A DNA stretch of 64,000 nucleotides from Lithodes maja (Eukaryota > Arthropoda > Malacostraca > Decapoda > Lithodidae). Position numbers and translations under genes: made by a program. The stretch is from the NCBI GenBank assembly GCA_037953745.1, contig JBAKBP010007611.1, positions 34,179-98,178 of the forward strand, given 5' to 3'. Shown one piece after another: positions 1-10,224 of the stretch; within the stretch, counting starts at the first letter, position 1, and each line of letters starts with the position of its first letter. The notes under the pieces were generated by a model. The model did no database searches. It saw only the letters and a program-made list of their open reading frames with translations, and was not told the origin of the DNA.

Positions 1-1133
1 ACCATTACCAGGAGTCACATTCTTAGTTGGGGGAGCATTTTTAGTTTGGCTTACATGGAGAGACGTTACAGGCTTTTGCGAGTGACTAGATTTATCAGAT
101 TTGTGATTGGAGAACTTATTATTATCATAGGGCTTTTTCCCACGAAATGTGTTGTGTAGTACATACGTATCAGCCATGTCTGCAGCTTCGGCAAGAGTTT
201 CTACCTTTTTCCCTCTCAAATGATAGGCTACTGATGAATCTAACTTCCATAGGAAGTTCTCAAGCAAGATTAACTCTTTCAGACCCTTAAACTCAGTGAC
301 ATTCTTACTTGTTAGCCAGTTATTTAAAGCTTTGTTCATGGTCCTAGCAAACACTGTATGAGTTTCCTCGAATTTTTTATGAGTCTTTCTGAAAGTCTGT
401 CTATATGCTTCAGGCAGCAGTTTGTAGGTTTTTAGAATGGCTGCTTTGAGACGGTCATAGTCTTGCCGAACCTCAGACTCTACTGATATGTAAGTTTCCC
501 GACCTTGTCCTGTCAACACCGTTTGCAACATAAATGGCCACCGATCCCTTGTCCACCTCATACCTGTAGCAACCTCCTCGAACAACACAAAAAAGTCATG
601 AACATTGTCTTCGGTGAAGGGGGAATTACACTCGTCATGGTTAATCCCGGAGGGGGAGCAAGCACATTGTTTTTTAACACTGTTTGAGCAGTTAATTGGG
701 CCATGCGATATTCATGATCTAGCTGTGCCTGGGTTTGTTGTGCCTGTATTTGGGTTTGTTGTGACTGTACTTGCAGCTGAGCTTGTTGTGCCTGCAGCTG
801 AGCATCTGCCTGGGCAGCATTTAACCTAGCTAAATCAAGATATTGATCAGGGGTGAATCCCTCTGGCAAATTCTCACCAAACCGCATCTGTATCCCATTT
901 CAGAGTCCTCCACCAACCGTTCCGTCATGCTCTACGCCCACACCCTCGTCTCCGCGAATCCCACCATTCGCTCCATTAGGCTCACCGCCTCCGCCCTCGG
1001 CTCCGTTATGCTCACCGCCCTCGTGAATCCCAAATAATTCTGACTTTATGATCTGTGCTATTTCAGGTTTTGTCATGTCCGAGACCGTTAGCTCAAAATA
1101 CGAGGCTAGTACTATTAACTCTGCCTTGGACAA
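1..1133 (-). pseudogene. E1 gag (capsid), broken
   Basis: This would encode the structural Gag protein of a gypsy-type particle. The N-terminus opens with MSKAELIVLASYFEL, a short SAP-like segment shared in style with the gags of E2 and E4, followed by a Gly/Asn/Glu-rich linker. A Gln-rich coiled coil follows (AQLQAQQAQLQVQ), then a capsid region containing the family signatures VATGMRW, RWPFMLQTVLTG and LPEAYRQTFRK. Two lesions are visible: an in-frame TGA between the linker and the coiled coil (about 900), and a one-base shift at a G5 run near 619-623, after which the capsid continues in another frame. No zinc knuckle is reached before the window edge. The gag assignment is firm, and the copy is non-functional as read. 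Confidence 0.82.
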
Positions 1134-1251
1134 GAGATCGATGTCATCGGCAACGGGTGACGATTATATGAAAAGCTTAACATCTTCCTTATTTATAATT
1201 TCAGGCATGATTATGATATGATATGAACTTAGTGAAACTTACACAAAACGT

Positions 1252-1269
1252 ATCCTGGCAAGGTCGCCA
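1252..1269 (-). other. E1 primer-binding site
   Basis: On the minus strand TGGCGACCTTGCCAGGAT lies 7 nt downstream of the LTR end. TGG at the start matches a tRNA 3' CCA end. The sequence resembles the tRNA-Arg primer sites known from the mdg1/412 group. The tRNA identity is inference from memory of that family. Confidence 0.6.
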
Positions 1270-1523
1270 GTTAATCTGTTACGTATCTTGACACTAGAAG
1301 TGGTTAACTAAATAAATAAAGATAGAACAGTTAATATGAAAGTGTAGCAAAACAGCTGAAGGCCAATAGAACGTAAAATATTAAAGGTTTTTCTGTTGTT
1401 GCTTGCTTTCCTTCAGTTGTTGGGACAGTTATCCTTCATACTCTGATACACTTCATTTATATTTAAACAGGAAACTATTTAAAGTTACATTGAATGTTTA
1501 ATAGGAAGTAGGCTATTAAATTA

Positions 1524-1989
1524 GGGGAGGTGTGGTGGAGTGGTCATGCCACTGGATTGGTAATCCAATGAACCCAGGTTCAAATCCCGATATGTCAATG
1601 GGAAGATATTATTGGGATTGAATTTGTGCTGTACCTAGTATCAGTGCATTATCACAAAGCCCACCGAAATGCCAAAAAAATACCCTCATTGTTCAACACT
1701 GTATGAATTTTCCCATATTCAAAATATGTTACAGGGGGACAATGCCTAGTGAGTTCACTGCTCAATAGGTGGCATTCTGAGAGTGAGGGTCTGAGTCTGG
1801 AGGGTGAGACGGTGAAGCACTTGAGCGAAGCAACAAGCCGCTTCAGAGATGGAGCTGCTTCGAGCCATGATGGATGCTTCGCATGTCTCACTCCCCAGAC
1901 TGGAACAAGGCCTCATGGGCTTCACCGTGTTGAGCGGTGGAATGTACAGGCTCTCAGCCTATGCCCGAGAGGGAGTAGTGGGAATATAA

Positions 1990-1990
<1 letters not shown>
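1524..1990 (+). repeat. tRNA-derived SINE inside the E1 LTR
   Basis: The head has RNA polymerase III signals: box A TGGTGGAGTGG (1533-1543) and box B GGTTCAAATCC (1577-1587) with normal tRNA spacing. The anticodon arm would read TTGGTAA, which places GGT (Thr-like) as anticodon. The stem has a mismatch and there is no proper acceptor stem, so this is a SINE head and not a tRNA gene. The body runs to an A-rich stretch followed by (AT)n, which probably marks the 3' tail. Confidence 0.65.

Positions 1991-1995
<5 letters not shown>

Positions 1996-2040
<45 letters not shown>
1996..2040. repeat. (AT)n microsatellite
   Basis: Perfect AT dinucleotide run following an A-rich stretch at the 3' side of the SINE. 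It creates meaningless Ile-Tyr open frames. Confidence 0.95.
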
Positions 2041-2043
<3 letters not shown>

Positions 2044-3233
2044 AGCTTGGTATGTAAGCAAGGGTTTTTAAGTCATTATATAATTATAGTATAAAACAAT
2101 TAATCTTGATTAATTGTATTAATGTATTAATGTATTAATTGATTAAGAAAGTATTAAGATTTTTGTATATAATTAATTTAAGTTTGTTAACCCTTTAAAG
2201 ATTGTTTACTCTTTCTATGTTATCTCGTTATTCTTTGTTTATTATTATTGTCTTTAGTATATTTTATCTTATTTATTCTTTTTACTGAAAGACATTTGAC
2301 TAAATAAAAATGGTAAGGAAATATTATAAAGTCACATATACTGTAAAATGGAATTGTATTTATAAACGTAATTAAGGTATTTTACAATTAATCAAAATAA
2401 TAATCAATGAAAGTTATGATAGATTTCAGGATCGTTTTGCATACGTTCTGATTTCACTAAAGTACAAATTAAAGTTTAGTAGGCTTACGTAGATCATATA
2501 ATTTATAGGACTTTTACAATGCCTATTACGAATGACAAATATTTTTACATAAAGTCAGTTAAGTATTAAACTTCTACAATGCTGAATTATTAATTATGAA
2601 TGACAATAGCTTTACATCAATTTAGTTAATTGTTAACAGGTAAATTAGTCAATATTCAATCACAAATCATCTCTGAAACAAACCTTAATTCTAATCACCA
2701 AAATTAAACAGTAATTCAAAATATATATCTCTCCAATCCAACATATAGGATTCTCCAATCACAAAATCCTAAATCAAATGAGTGTATGTTTCTGACATAC
2801 CTCTGGTTAATTAACAGTCACGAATAATCCCTAACTAACGAGTAAGAGGTCGCTCCCGGACGCTGCTTAACATATAATAACCCCTATTATACAAGCCTGC
2901 GAAGTCTGTCTCGTCTCCCCACCACACTGCTCGTCTCTCCCCAGCTAAGAAAGTACTAGTTTGAACTATCAAATCTCATGCTTATATATAGTTTCCTGGA
3001 CCAAGCTAATCCAATCAGAAGTCAGGAAACAGGTGCCGGAACCAATGATTTACAGGCTGCTGGTGTCAGCCATTCACAGATGAGTAGCAGGTGAACGAGG
3101 CCGCGTGAGTGGTGGTACAGTAGGGAGAAGGGGGGCTGGTTCCACCTCGTCTCAAGCCCCCCATCCAGTAGTTCCCCCCCCCCCCCCCCATACTGTTGAA
3201 TGTGAGTGGAATGTCACGTCCACACCAGCTTGG

Positions 3234-3237
<4 letters not shown>

Positions 3238-3303
<66 letters not shown>
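3238..3303. repeat. (TC)n microsatellite
   Basis: About 66 bp of near-perfect CT dinucleotide near the outer edge of the E1 LTR. A C16 homopolymer lies about 50 bp upstream. Confidence 0.95.
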
Positions 3304-3306
<3 letters not shown>

Positions 3307-3439
3307 CACGTAAGCAGGGTTGAGTTGTTGCCACGCGGTTGTAGTTGTAAAGTCACATTCTACAGGTTGGTCTGATCACATGACATCCGGTCGGTACGAA
3401 TGTTACAATATATATAGATACGTATACTAAATGTGTTTT

Positions 3440-3600
3440 TATACTCACAGCCAGACTTGAACCACCGACAGTCAGAACAAGTGCCCATACTTTAATCACT
3501 ATACTACAGCATGATAGAGGATACTTGTGTGTAGTGGGTTAAAGCATGGACACTCGTCCTGACTGTTAGTGGTTCATGTCCGCCTGGGAGTGAATTTTAT
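3440..3600. repeat. Head-to-head pair of tRNA-like SINE heads
   Basis: Two copies of the same tRNA-like head lie back to back. The minus-strand copy (about 3446-3512) contains GTAGTATAGTGATTAAAG and box B GGTTCAAGTCT. The plus-strand copy (about 3530-3595) contains GGTTAAAGCATGG and box B GGTTCATGTCC. They are separated by about 20 bp, making a foldback of roughly 65-bp arms. Neither folds as a plausible functional tRNA. Confidence 0.6.
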
Positions 3601-3689
3601 GATCACGTTGAATCTTAGCCATTGGAATATTTATCTGTAATAAGGTCAGCGTAACACTATTTTGTAGCATGTTGAATATGGTGTAATTC

Positions 3690-5800
3690 AAATTTAAAAT
3701 ATATATAAGAAATAGTGACCATAATCTGTGACCTTCAACATTCACTTTGACCTTTGAATAACAAAAACACAAAATTTGGACAATCGTTGCAAATGAGGTC
3801 ACCGGTACACAAAGGGTTAACCAGTTTAGGAAGAGTTTAAAGAAAATTATTAACACTCTTCTTTTGTTCTTTGACCTTGACCTTAAGTATTATATATATA
3901 CTGTATATGATTGAAATGGTTCCATGTCAGTTGAACCAGTGCCACTTTAACCAGTGCTAACTCAACCAGTGGCCACTTCAACCAGTGACCATTTCAACCA
4001 GTGACCATTTTAGCCAGTAACTTAACCTAACTAACCTAACCTAACCTACTGGTTAAAATGGTCACTGGTTGAAATGGTCACTGGTTGAAGTGGCCACTGG
4101 TTGAGTTAGCACTGGTTAAAGTGGCACTGGTTGAAGTGGCACTGGTTCAACTGACCTGTCACCGATTGAAATATATGTTTGTTAAGTAAAATGCAACTAA
4201 CAGTCGTCAGCTTATTGAAAATTTAGTATTTGTTTATGATGAAGGTTAACTTTTGACCTTGGCCTGTGACCTTGACCTTTATGTAGGATTATATTTTTGT
4301 TTGCTTTGATGTAACCCTAGCAAATCAAACAAGAGTGTATAATTTTATTAAAGATCAGCAGTTGGTTTCATAGGTATTAAAGGAATAGTTGACCTTGACA
4401 TTTGACCTTCATCTTAACCGTCATGTCTGAAAATTTAACATTTTAAATTTCCCTTAAAGCACAACAGTCTCAACGAATTGTGTGAAGTTTACATGAATAG
4501 TAAAGAAATTAGCATATTAACCTTATATATGATGTTGACCTGTGACCTTGACTTATCAAATGGAATTATGTTTATTCTTGTATTAACTTGGTCTAGGCAT
4601 TCCGAATATGTATGATATGCCTTATGAGAATCTTACATTAAATAGGAAATACTAGTAAAAATCATATTTCGACCTTTAACCTTGACCTTTAAATTTCTTG
4701 TCAAGGAGTTAGTTAGCTTAACAGCAATGTTCGTATTAACTAGCGTTATGAATACGATGTAATTTGTATACAACTTATTTATTACAAATAGTGATCATAT
4801 ACTGTGACCTTGACCTTTGTCCTAAAATAAAATACATATACTTGGATGTTCGTCGCATTGACCAACTGAATTTGCCTGTATAATTTGGCGACAATACCTT
4901 AAACAGTCTAGGAAGAGTTTAGGGAAAATGACAAATACTCTTGTTTTGACCTTGACCTCTGACCTTAACTATGTGAAATTATGTGAAATTTGATATTATA
5001 TTTAAGTAATAAGCCATAACACAACAGTTTTCCAAAATTTGAGTAATTTTTTTTAAATAATAAAAGTTGATCTTTGACCTTCACCTGTGACCTTGACCTT
5101 TATGTAAGAGTATATTTTTGTTTGCATCGACATTCCCCATGAAAATCAAATAAGCATGCCTCATCTCATTAAAACCCATCAATTAGTTTCATACACTGTA
5201 TATTAATAGAATAGTTGATCTTTACCTTTGAGCTTTATATGTCTCAACATTTATTATTTTCTTTTTTCAATTAAAGTGCAACTATATCACCAAAATGTGT
5301 GAAGTTTGCATGAAAAGTAAAGAAAATAGCATATCGACCTTGACCTGTGACCTTGACCTTTCATATGGAATTGAATAGTTTCTTGTATGACCTTGGCCTA
5401 GGTATTCCGAATATACATGGTAAGCCTAGTGAGAATCTAACAGTTAGCATAAGAAATACTAGTAAAAAAACTATTTTGACCTTTGACCTTGAACGTATTC
5501 CTTTCACATGGAATTGTATAGTTTTTTATGACCTTGGCCTAGGTATTCTGAATATACATGGTAAGCCTAGTGAGAATCTAACAGTTAGTATAAGAAATAC
5601 TAGTGAACAACTAATTTTGACCTTTGACCTCGACCTTTGACCTTAACCTTTAAAATGTTAACCTAAAATTAGGTCGATACGATATTAAGGTTACTATTAA
5701 CTTGTATAGTGAAAATGAAGACATTTGAGTAAAAACTAAAAAATATGAAATATTGACTTTATTTTTAACCTTGACCTTTGACCTTAACCTTTAAGTTAAA
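3690..5800. repeat. Degenerate repeat array rich in TGACCT half-sites
   Basis: By eye there are about 30-35 TGACCT hexamers on the plus strand in 2.1 kb. They are mostly in clusters such as TGACCTTTGACCTTGACC at intervals of roughly 100-200 bp. The sequence between clusters is also repetitive: the segment starting GACCTTGGCCTAGG recurs at 5389 and 5529 (140-bp period), with an older relative near 4585. No protein reading is supported. TGACCT is the nuclear-receptor half-site AGGTCA on the other strand, so the array would present many DR1 and extended half-site motifs. Function is not shown by sequence alone. Confidence 0.8.
3912..4172. repeat. Large palindrome built from 15-16 bp units
   Basis: Both arms consist of variants of a unit like TTCAACCAGTGACCAT. 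The right arm is the inverted copy of the left, over about 105-120 bp. The arms are nearly perfect, but the right arm carries one extra unit. The short loop (4021-4049) is TAACC repeated, i.e. the TTAGG arthropod telomere motif on the other strand. The structure sits inside the half-site array. Confidence 0.85.
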
Positions 5801-5812
5801 TGGAAAATTTCT

Positions 5813-6000
5813 TTTTGACTGACCTTTGCATTGACCAAATGGATATACCTGTGAAATTTGGTGAAAATCCATTGAACGGTCTAGGAGGAGTTACTGGACA
5901 GACAGACGGACGACCGACGACGAGGGACAAGCTGACTTGTTGTGCACAGTATACGGGCGCGATCTGTGTGCGCGATACCACTCTGCTTCGCAGAGTTGAT
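5813..6000 (+). repeat. Conserved end module of the half-site repeat
   Basis: The array ends with TGAAATTTGGTGAAAATCC, then GGACAGACAGACGGACGACC, a GC-rich stretch, and a short hairpin CTCTGCTTCGCAGAG. This style of end (imperfect ACAG/GACG run after a GTGAAAATCC block) is familiar from dispersed repeats of invertebrate genomes. I cannot assign a family. It probably marks one boundary of the repeat. Confidence 0.5.
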
Positions 6001-6009
6001 AATATAAGG

Positions 6010-6850
6010 ATCCCTTAATATTTTGTTAGTAAATGATAGATATTGAAAGGTAATTAGAATTTTTAAATAATTTAATAGAAAAATAAGTAGAGGTTTTAAG
6101 TTAGTCTTACTTAAAAAAAAAAAAAAAAATACTAAATTCGTCCTGAGGGTGCTGGGACTCTGAGGAAGTGGATGGCAATGATGCGGCTGATTGGTGTATG
6201 AAGGATGACCATGTAGTCCCCATACGTTGAGAGAAGTGCGAAGTTGCAAAAAGGGTTAAAATTTCGACCCTCCAAAAAATTTGCCCCATTTAAAAAGAAT
6301 CGTTTTGATACCTAAATATACTTGAAGTCAAACCAAAATCAACATAGTGCTTCCCACATGCTCCTATTGTAATACCAAAGTGCAATAATCGAGATCTGAT
6401 ACCATAGATACTACAATAAAATATTATATGGAGGTAACTGAAATCATGCCATGAAAAATTCCTGACCCAAAGTATGGCAACATCAGACCCACAGTATGGC
6501 AACATCAGACACACCAACCTGCGTGAGCTTGTTCACTCACCATCTGGATAAGATGCCTATCACTCCCAGATCAATATATCAAGTCACAATATCACTTATT
6601 GTACACTTTTTGATATAAGTAAATGTCACTTAATAGGCACATATGTTGCAGATTTGCAACGGATATATCCTGTTTGGGCATGTTCACATGTTGCTGGGTG
6701 AGCAGCACCTCCACACCCGACTGAGGCCCACAGCACACCGACTGCCTGCAGGCCGATAACCGAGACAATGGCCATGTGGGCTGCGCAGACTCAAAAAAAC
6801 ATGTTTTGCGCACCACGCCCGTGCAAATAGGCAACAGCGTTTCCTGTCCA
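6010..6850. other. No recognisable gene
   Basis: AT-rich sequence with an A-run (about 6113-6129). Short open frames here have no family signature. A local duplication of GTATGGCAACATCAGAC occurs near 6473 and 6495. I see nothing else to support. Confidence 0.5.
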
Positions 6851-6854
6851 GGGT

Positions 6855-6945
6855 TAAAGTTTGATGGAGATCTAGGGAGGACACTAAATAAGTAATAAAA
6901 CAAATATATGAATAAGCAAATAAATACACCCATCCACCCTTAATG
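6855..6945 (+). repeat. Tail fragment of the hairpin repeat family
   Basis: The segment GATCTAGGGAGGACACTAAA followed by an ATAAATA-rich run matches the tails of the copies near 15.4 kb and 35.0 kb. The hairpin core is absent here. Confidence 0.45.
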
Positions 6946-7170
6946 CTCTCACAAGCATATATACCGGTACTATATAATTATACTCTTAAGTTGATGATAA
7001 TTCATGAGTATACCATTCTGTAATACTGTTGCATAAGTGGGTAAGAACATGCATTCTAATGAATAATATACATTAGCCTGTAACAGTCGCGTCATACAAC
7101 CAGTTCTCCATACTAAATGTCCCACAAAAAAGGATCTAAACTATTGTACATTTGACTGTAGGTTTATTAA

Positions 7171-7397
7171 CCCTTTCACGTTTTTATGACGCAGAGGTTG
7201 CCAGATTAGCAATAATAAATAGAGTTCTCTCACTCCTATAATTACCTCTCCAAAATTAGTTTTCTGCCCACAGCTAACTCAAACACAACTGCAGAGGTTG
7301 AAGTAACTAAACTAAAGGTTTCTAAATACCCCTGATGGTAACAAAGGCTTTAAAGTATCCCTAATAGGATCAAAATTGCGTCAAGAATGTGAGAGGG
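7171..7397 (+). mobile_element. TTAA-flanked MITE, copy 1 (227 bp)
   Basis: The element starts CCCTTTCACG and ends with the inverse-related GTGAGAGGG, and is flanked on both sides by TTAA. TTAA target duplication with CCC-starting termini is the hallmark of piggyBac-type transposition. No coding capacity remains, so it would need a transposase from elsewhere. A second copy lies inverted at 23295-23519, with the internal sequence matching along its length. Confidence 0.8.
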
Positions 7398-7401
7398 TTA
7401 A

Positions 7402-8429
7402 TCTAAAAAAAAAAAAAAATCTGGGTAGAATTTTATCAACATTGCATTGGAATTAGATCGCTACATACAAATTGGTTAGTTTTCCCTGTGTTTTAGATTT
7501 TGAGCAAAAATGGAAAAGGCACATACAGTATATGACCTTGACAATTATTCAATGCACATTTTTGCAGGCTGCTGACATACATGTATAGAAAACCTTGTAA
7601 CTCATTGACATTCATCATATAAGCTTGGCTAGCATGATTCTTGCAGGGCTATGATGTACAGGTGCATAGCATTATGAATGTCACGGGGCAAGGAAAGTAT
7701 TGTGTTCAGTTTTATACAGTATGCCCTTGTATTAGATCCATTTGTTAATCTTTTCACTACTCTTATCTCCCTTTATTATAAGAATCCATCCTTTCTTTCA
7801 TGAATATATTTTTTAGCGTTCCTCCATTATTATTTTTCCATTGTGATGATAGCCCAGATCAGTAAACTGTTAATTAACTGCCACGCTATCAATAATATTT
7901 CCATTAATATATGTATCTTCAATCTCCTTTGCAGGTTCTACCTTATACAGTATATATACTGTATGTCTGTAATGTCTTAATCATAAGGCCACTATGTGTT
8001 GTATTTGTGTTATTCCTCATATATACAGCCGTGTTGTTTAATTAATATAACGCCATAAAGATGACCTTTATATATCTGTTCTAAGCAAAGTGCCTCCACT
8101 AGAGTTAAGATTCTATGCCTGCCTAAGTCAGACCAGCCAGTATATATTAATATAACAGCTTTGGTTTGGCAAATTAGTTCTTTTTGGCAAATGTTCACAA
8201 CTTCATCTTACACGAGTGAAGATATTTTCTTTCTGAGAACCAGTGTGACTGGCAAGTTTTTTGTCAGTGAAGAAGCCAAGGATAGCAGATGTGGTAAAAG
8301 TGGGGACATATTATATATTCCATTAATATTTGTAGAAAATGCCGGAGAATTATATTCCATTCTAATATTATTTAAATTAGGTTTAGTTAAAGAAGTAAAC
8401 AAGCAATATTAATATCTCCCCATGCGATA
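7402..8429. other. No recognisable gene
   Basis: AT-rich intergenic-looking DNA. Short open frames on both strands have no recognisable domain or codon signature. No repeat family was identified. Confidence 0.5.
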
Positions 8430-8519
8430 CTATCTATCTATCTATTGCCTGACGCCGTGATCCCCGAAGGGGTGGCCACGAACGAACCGCCCCCACGCAC
8501 TTCTGTCCCCAGTCAGTCG

Positions 8520-10107
8520 ACGGCCCTCCTCCCAACCAGCACCGCCTTCATCCATATACTTCGTCACTCCACCCTTCCACCTCTCTCTCTCTGTCCTTCC
8601 ACCTCACTCTCGTACACCCTCTTAGTCATTCTCTCGCTTTCCATAATGTTCCTTTTCACACTTTCCAGCACATCTACCTCCACACCACACATCCTTCTTA
8701 CTTCCTCATTCGTCTGTCTATCCCTCCATGTAACTCCTCACGCACTTCTCAAGTAACTCATTTCCACCGTTCTCACTCTTGGTCTGAGTCTCTTCACGAA
8801 TGTCCATGCTTCGCTTATGTAAGTTAGTGTCGGGATTACCACACTGTCATGCAAGGACTTCTTCACTTCCATAATGACCACCCTATTTCTTGTTACTGCT
8901 CTCAACGTTCCGACAACCCTCTTCCCCTGTTGCACCTCTCCCGCACTTCTTCATCCATAGTCCCATCTTTACTCAACACACTGCCCAGATACTTAAATAA
9001 GTTGACAATCTCCATAGCCTGACCATTCAACTTCACCTCACACTCTGTGGCTTAACCCCTTTCGAAGACCATAACCTTGCTCTTCCCCGCATTTGCCTTC
9101 AAATTCCGTTTTTCGCACACTGTTCCAAACTCATTTACCAGACCCTGCAACTCCCATTCATTATATCGCTCATCAGAACTGTATCATCCGCAAACAGCAG
9201 TATAGGCAGCTACCACTCATTTCCCTCCCTTTTCGGCAATGCACCAACATCCACTGCTCTTCCTAGTATTTCTTTCATGACTCCATCCATATATACAGTA
9301 AACAACCACGGGGACATCACACATCCCTGTTTCAACCCAACATTCAGGTCAATGAACTCGCTGTGCTCATTCTCCACACATACTGCCGCCTTTGCACCCT
9401 CATACATGCTATTCACTGCTTTCAGCAACTTGTCATTTACTCTGTATATTTTAAGTACTTTCCACATACCTTCTCTATCCACTCTGTCATAGGCCTTCTC
9501 CAAGTCCATAAAGGCAACTTACATCTTTTGTTTCTTCTCCAGATATTTCTCCACAACATAATTAAAGGGTAAAAATCTGATCTACACATCCTCTTCCCTT
9601 CCTAAAACCTCCCTGCTCGTCGCCTATCCATTTCTCCATTCTCACTCTCACTCCCTCAATCACTACCCTACTGTACACCTTCCCTACTACGCTTAAAAGA
9701 CATATTCATCGGTGGTTACCACACACTCCTCTTTCCCCTTTGCCCTTATATAGGGGGACTATTATGCTAGTCTTCCAGCCATCGGGTGCACTCCCCTTCT
9801 CCCATGCTAGTTTACACATTTTCCATACCCATTCGATCACTATCTCACCACCATACCTCAACATTTCACCACACACTCCATCTGTTCCTGGTGCTTTCCC
9901 CAACTTCACTCTTTTCATGGCTTCCCACACTTCTGACCTCCTGATCCCCACCTCTTCCTCCACTACTTCTCTTCTTCTCCCTCCCCCAAATCCAATTATG
10001 TTTGCTGGCTCTTTATTCCTTACATATAGCAACTCGTTGAAATACTCTCTCCATCTTTCGACTCTCTCTTGCTTCTCGGCTAGCATTCTCCCATTCTTAT
10101 ATTTCAC
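8520..10107 (-). pseudogene. LINE-A reverse transcriptase
   Basis: The enzyme would copy element RNA at a nicked target. Open pieces run 5' to 3' as follows. 10107-9706 has finger-region motifs APGTDGVCGEML and IIVPLYKGKGERG. A frameshifted stretch then carries GGFRKGRGCVDQIF in another frame. 9509-9210 has DLEKAYDRVDREGMW and GLKQGCVMSPWLFTVYMD. The C-terminal piece 8935-8738 contains NRVVIMEVKKSLHDSVV and VEMSYLRSA. The catalytic YADD-like box falls in a broken stretch and was not read cleanly. At least four frame changes separate the pieces. The RT assignment is firm. Confidence 0.88.
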
Positions 10108-10224
10108 ACCCTTACTGTTTCCCTTGCTACCCTCCCTAACTTTCTTGACTTCTTTCCAGAACAGTTCTTACACTCTCTCCATTTTACACTCAAATTCCTT
10201 ACAAATTCCCCATCTATTCTTCTC

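Larger units (their letters stand above)
1..3407 (-). mobile_element. E1: Ty3/gypsy LTR retrotransposon, 5' part
   Basis: Read on the minus strand the order is LTR, primer-binding site, gag. The element runs off the left edge of the window, so its pol and 3' LTR are not visible. The LTR begins TGTAACATTCG and ends CGTAACA on the minus strand, and it directly abuts an AT run, as in E2 and E4. The gag N-terminus and the PBS resemble those of E2 and E4, so I infer membership of the same lineage. Without pol in view the domain order of this copy cannot be checked. A SINE sits inside the LTR. Confidence 0.8.
1277..3407 (-). repeat. E1 5' LTR
   Basis: The 2.1 kb segment is bounded by TGTAACA and CGTAACA on the minus strand. 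A TATA box (TATATATAAG, minus strand, about 2981-2990) sits where a U3/R promoter is expected and faces gag. AT repeats lie immediately outside the boundary at 3408. Inside it carries a SINE, (AT)n, a C16 run (about 3174-3189) and a long (TC)n tract (3238-3303). The boundaries rest on one LTR only, so they are less certain than those of E2 and E4. Confidence 0.62.

Noticed and set aside
1524..1600. Functional tRNA-Thr gene
   Set aside because: Boxes A and B are present but there is no paired acceptor stem and the anticodon stem has a mismatch; a SINE body follows.
3105..3323. Small open frame with Ser-Leu repeats
   Set aside because: Derived from the (TC)n tract; no start context or homology.
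8010..8412. Overlapping small frames on both strands
   Set aside because: No motif, no repeat support, AT-rich composition as in the flanks.
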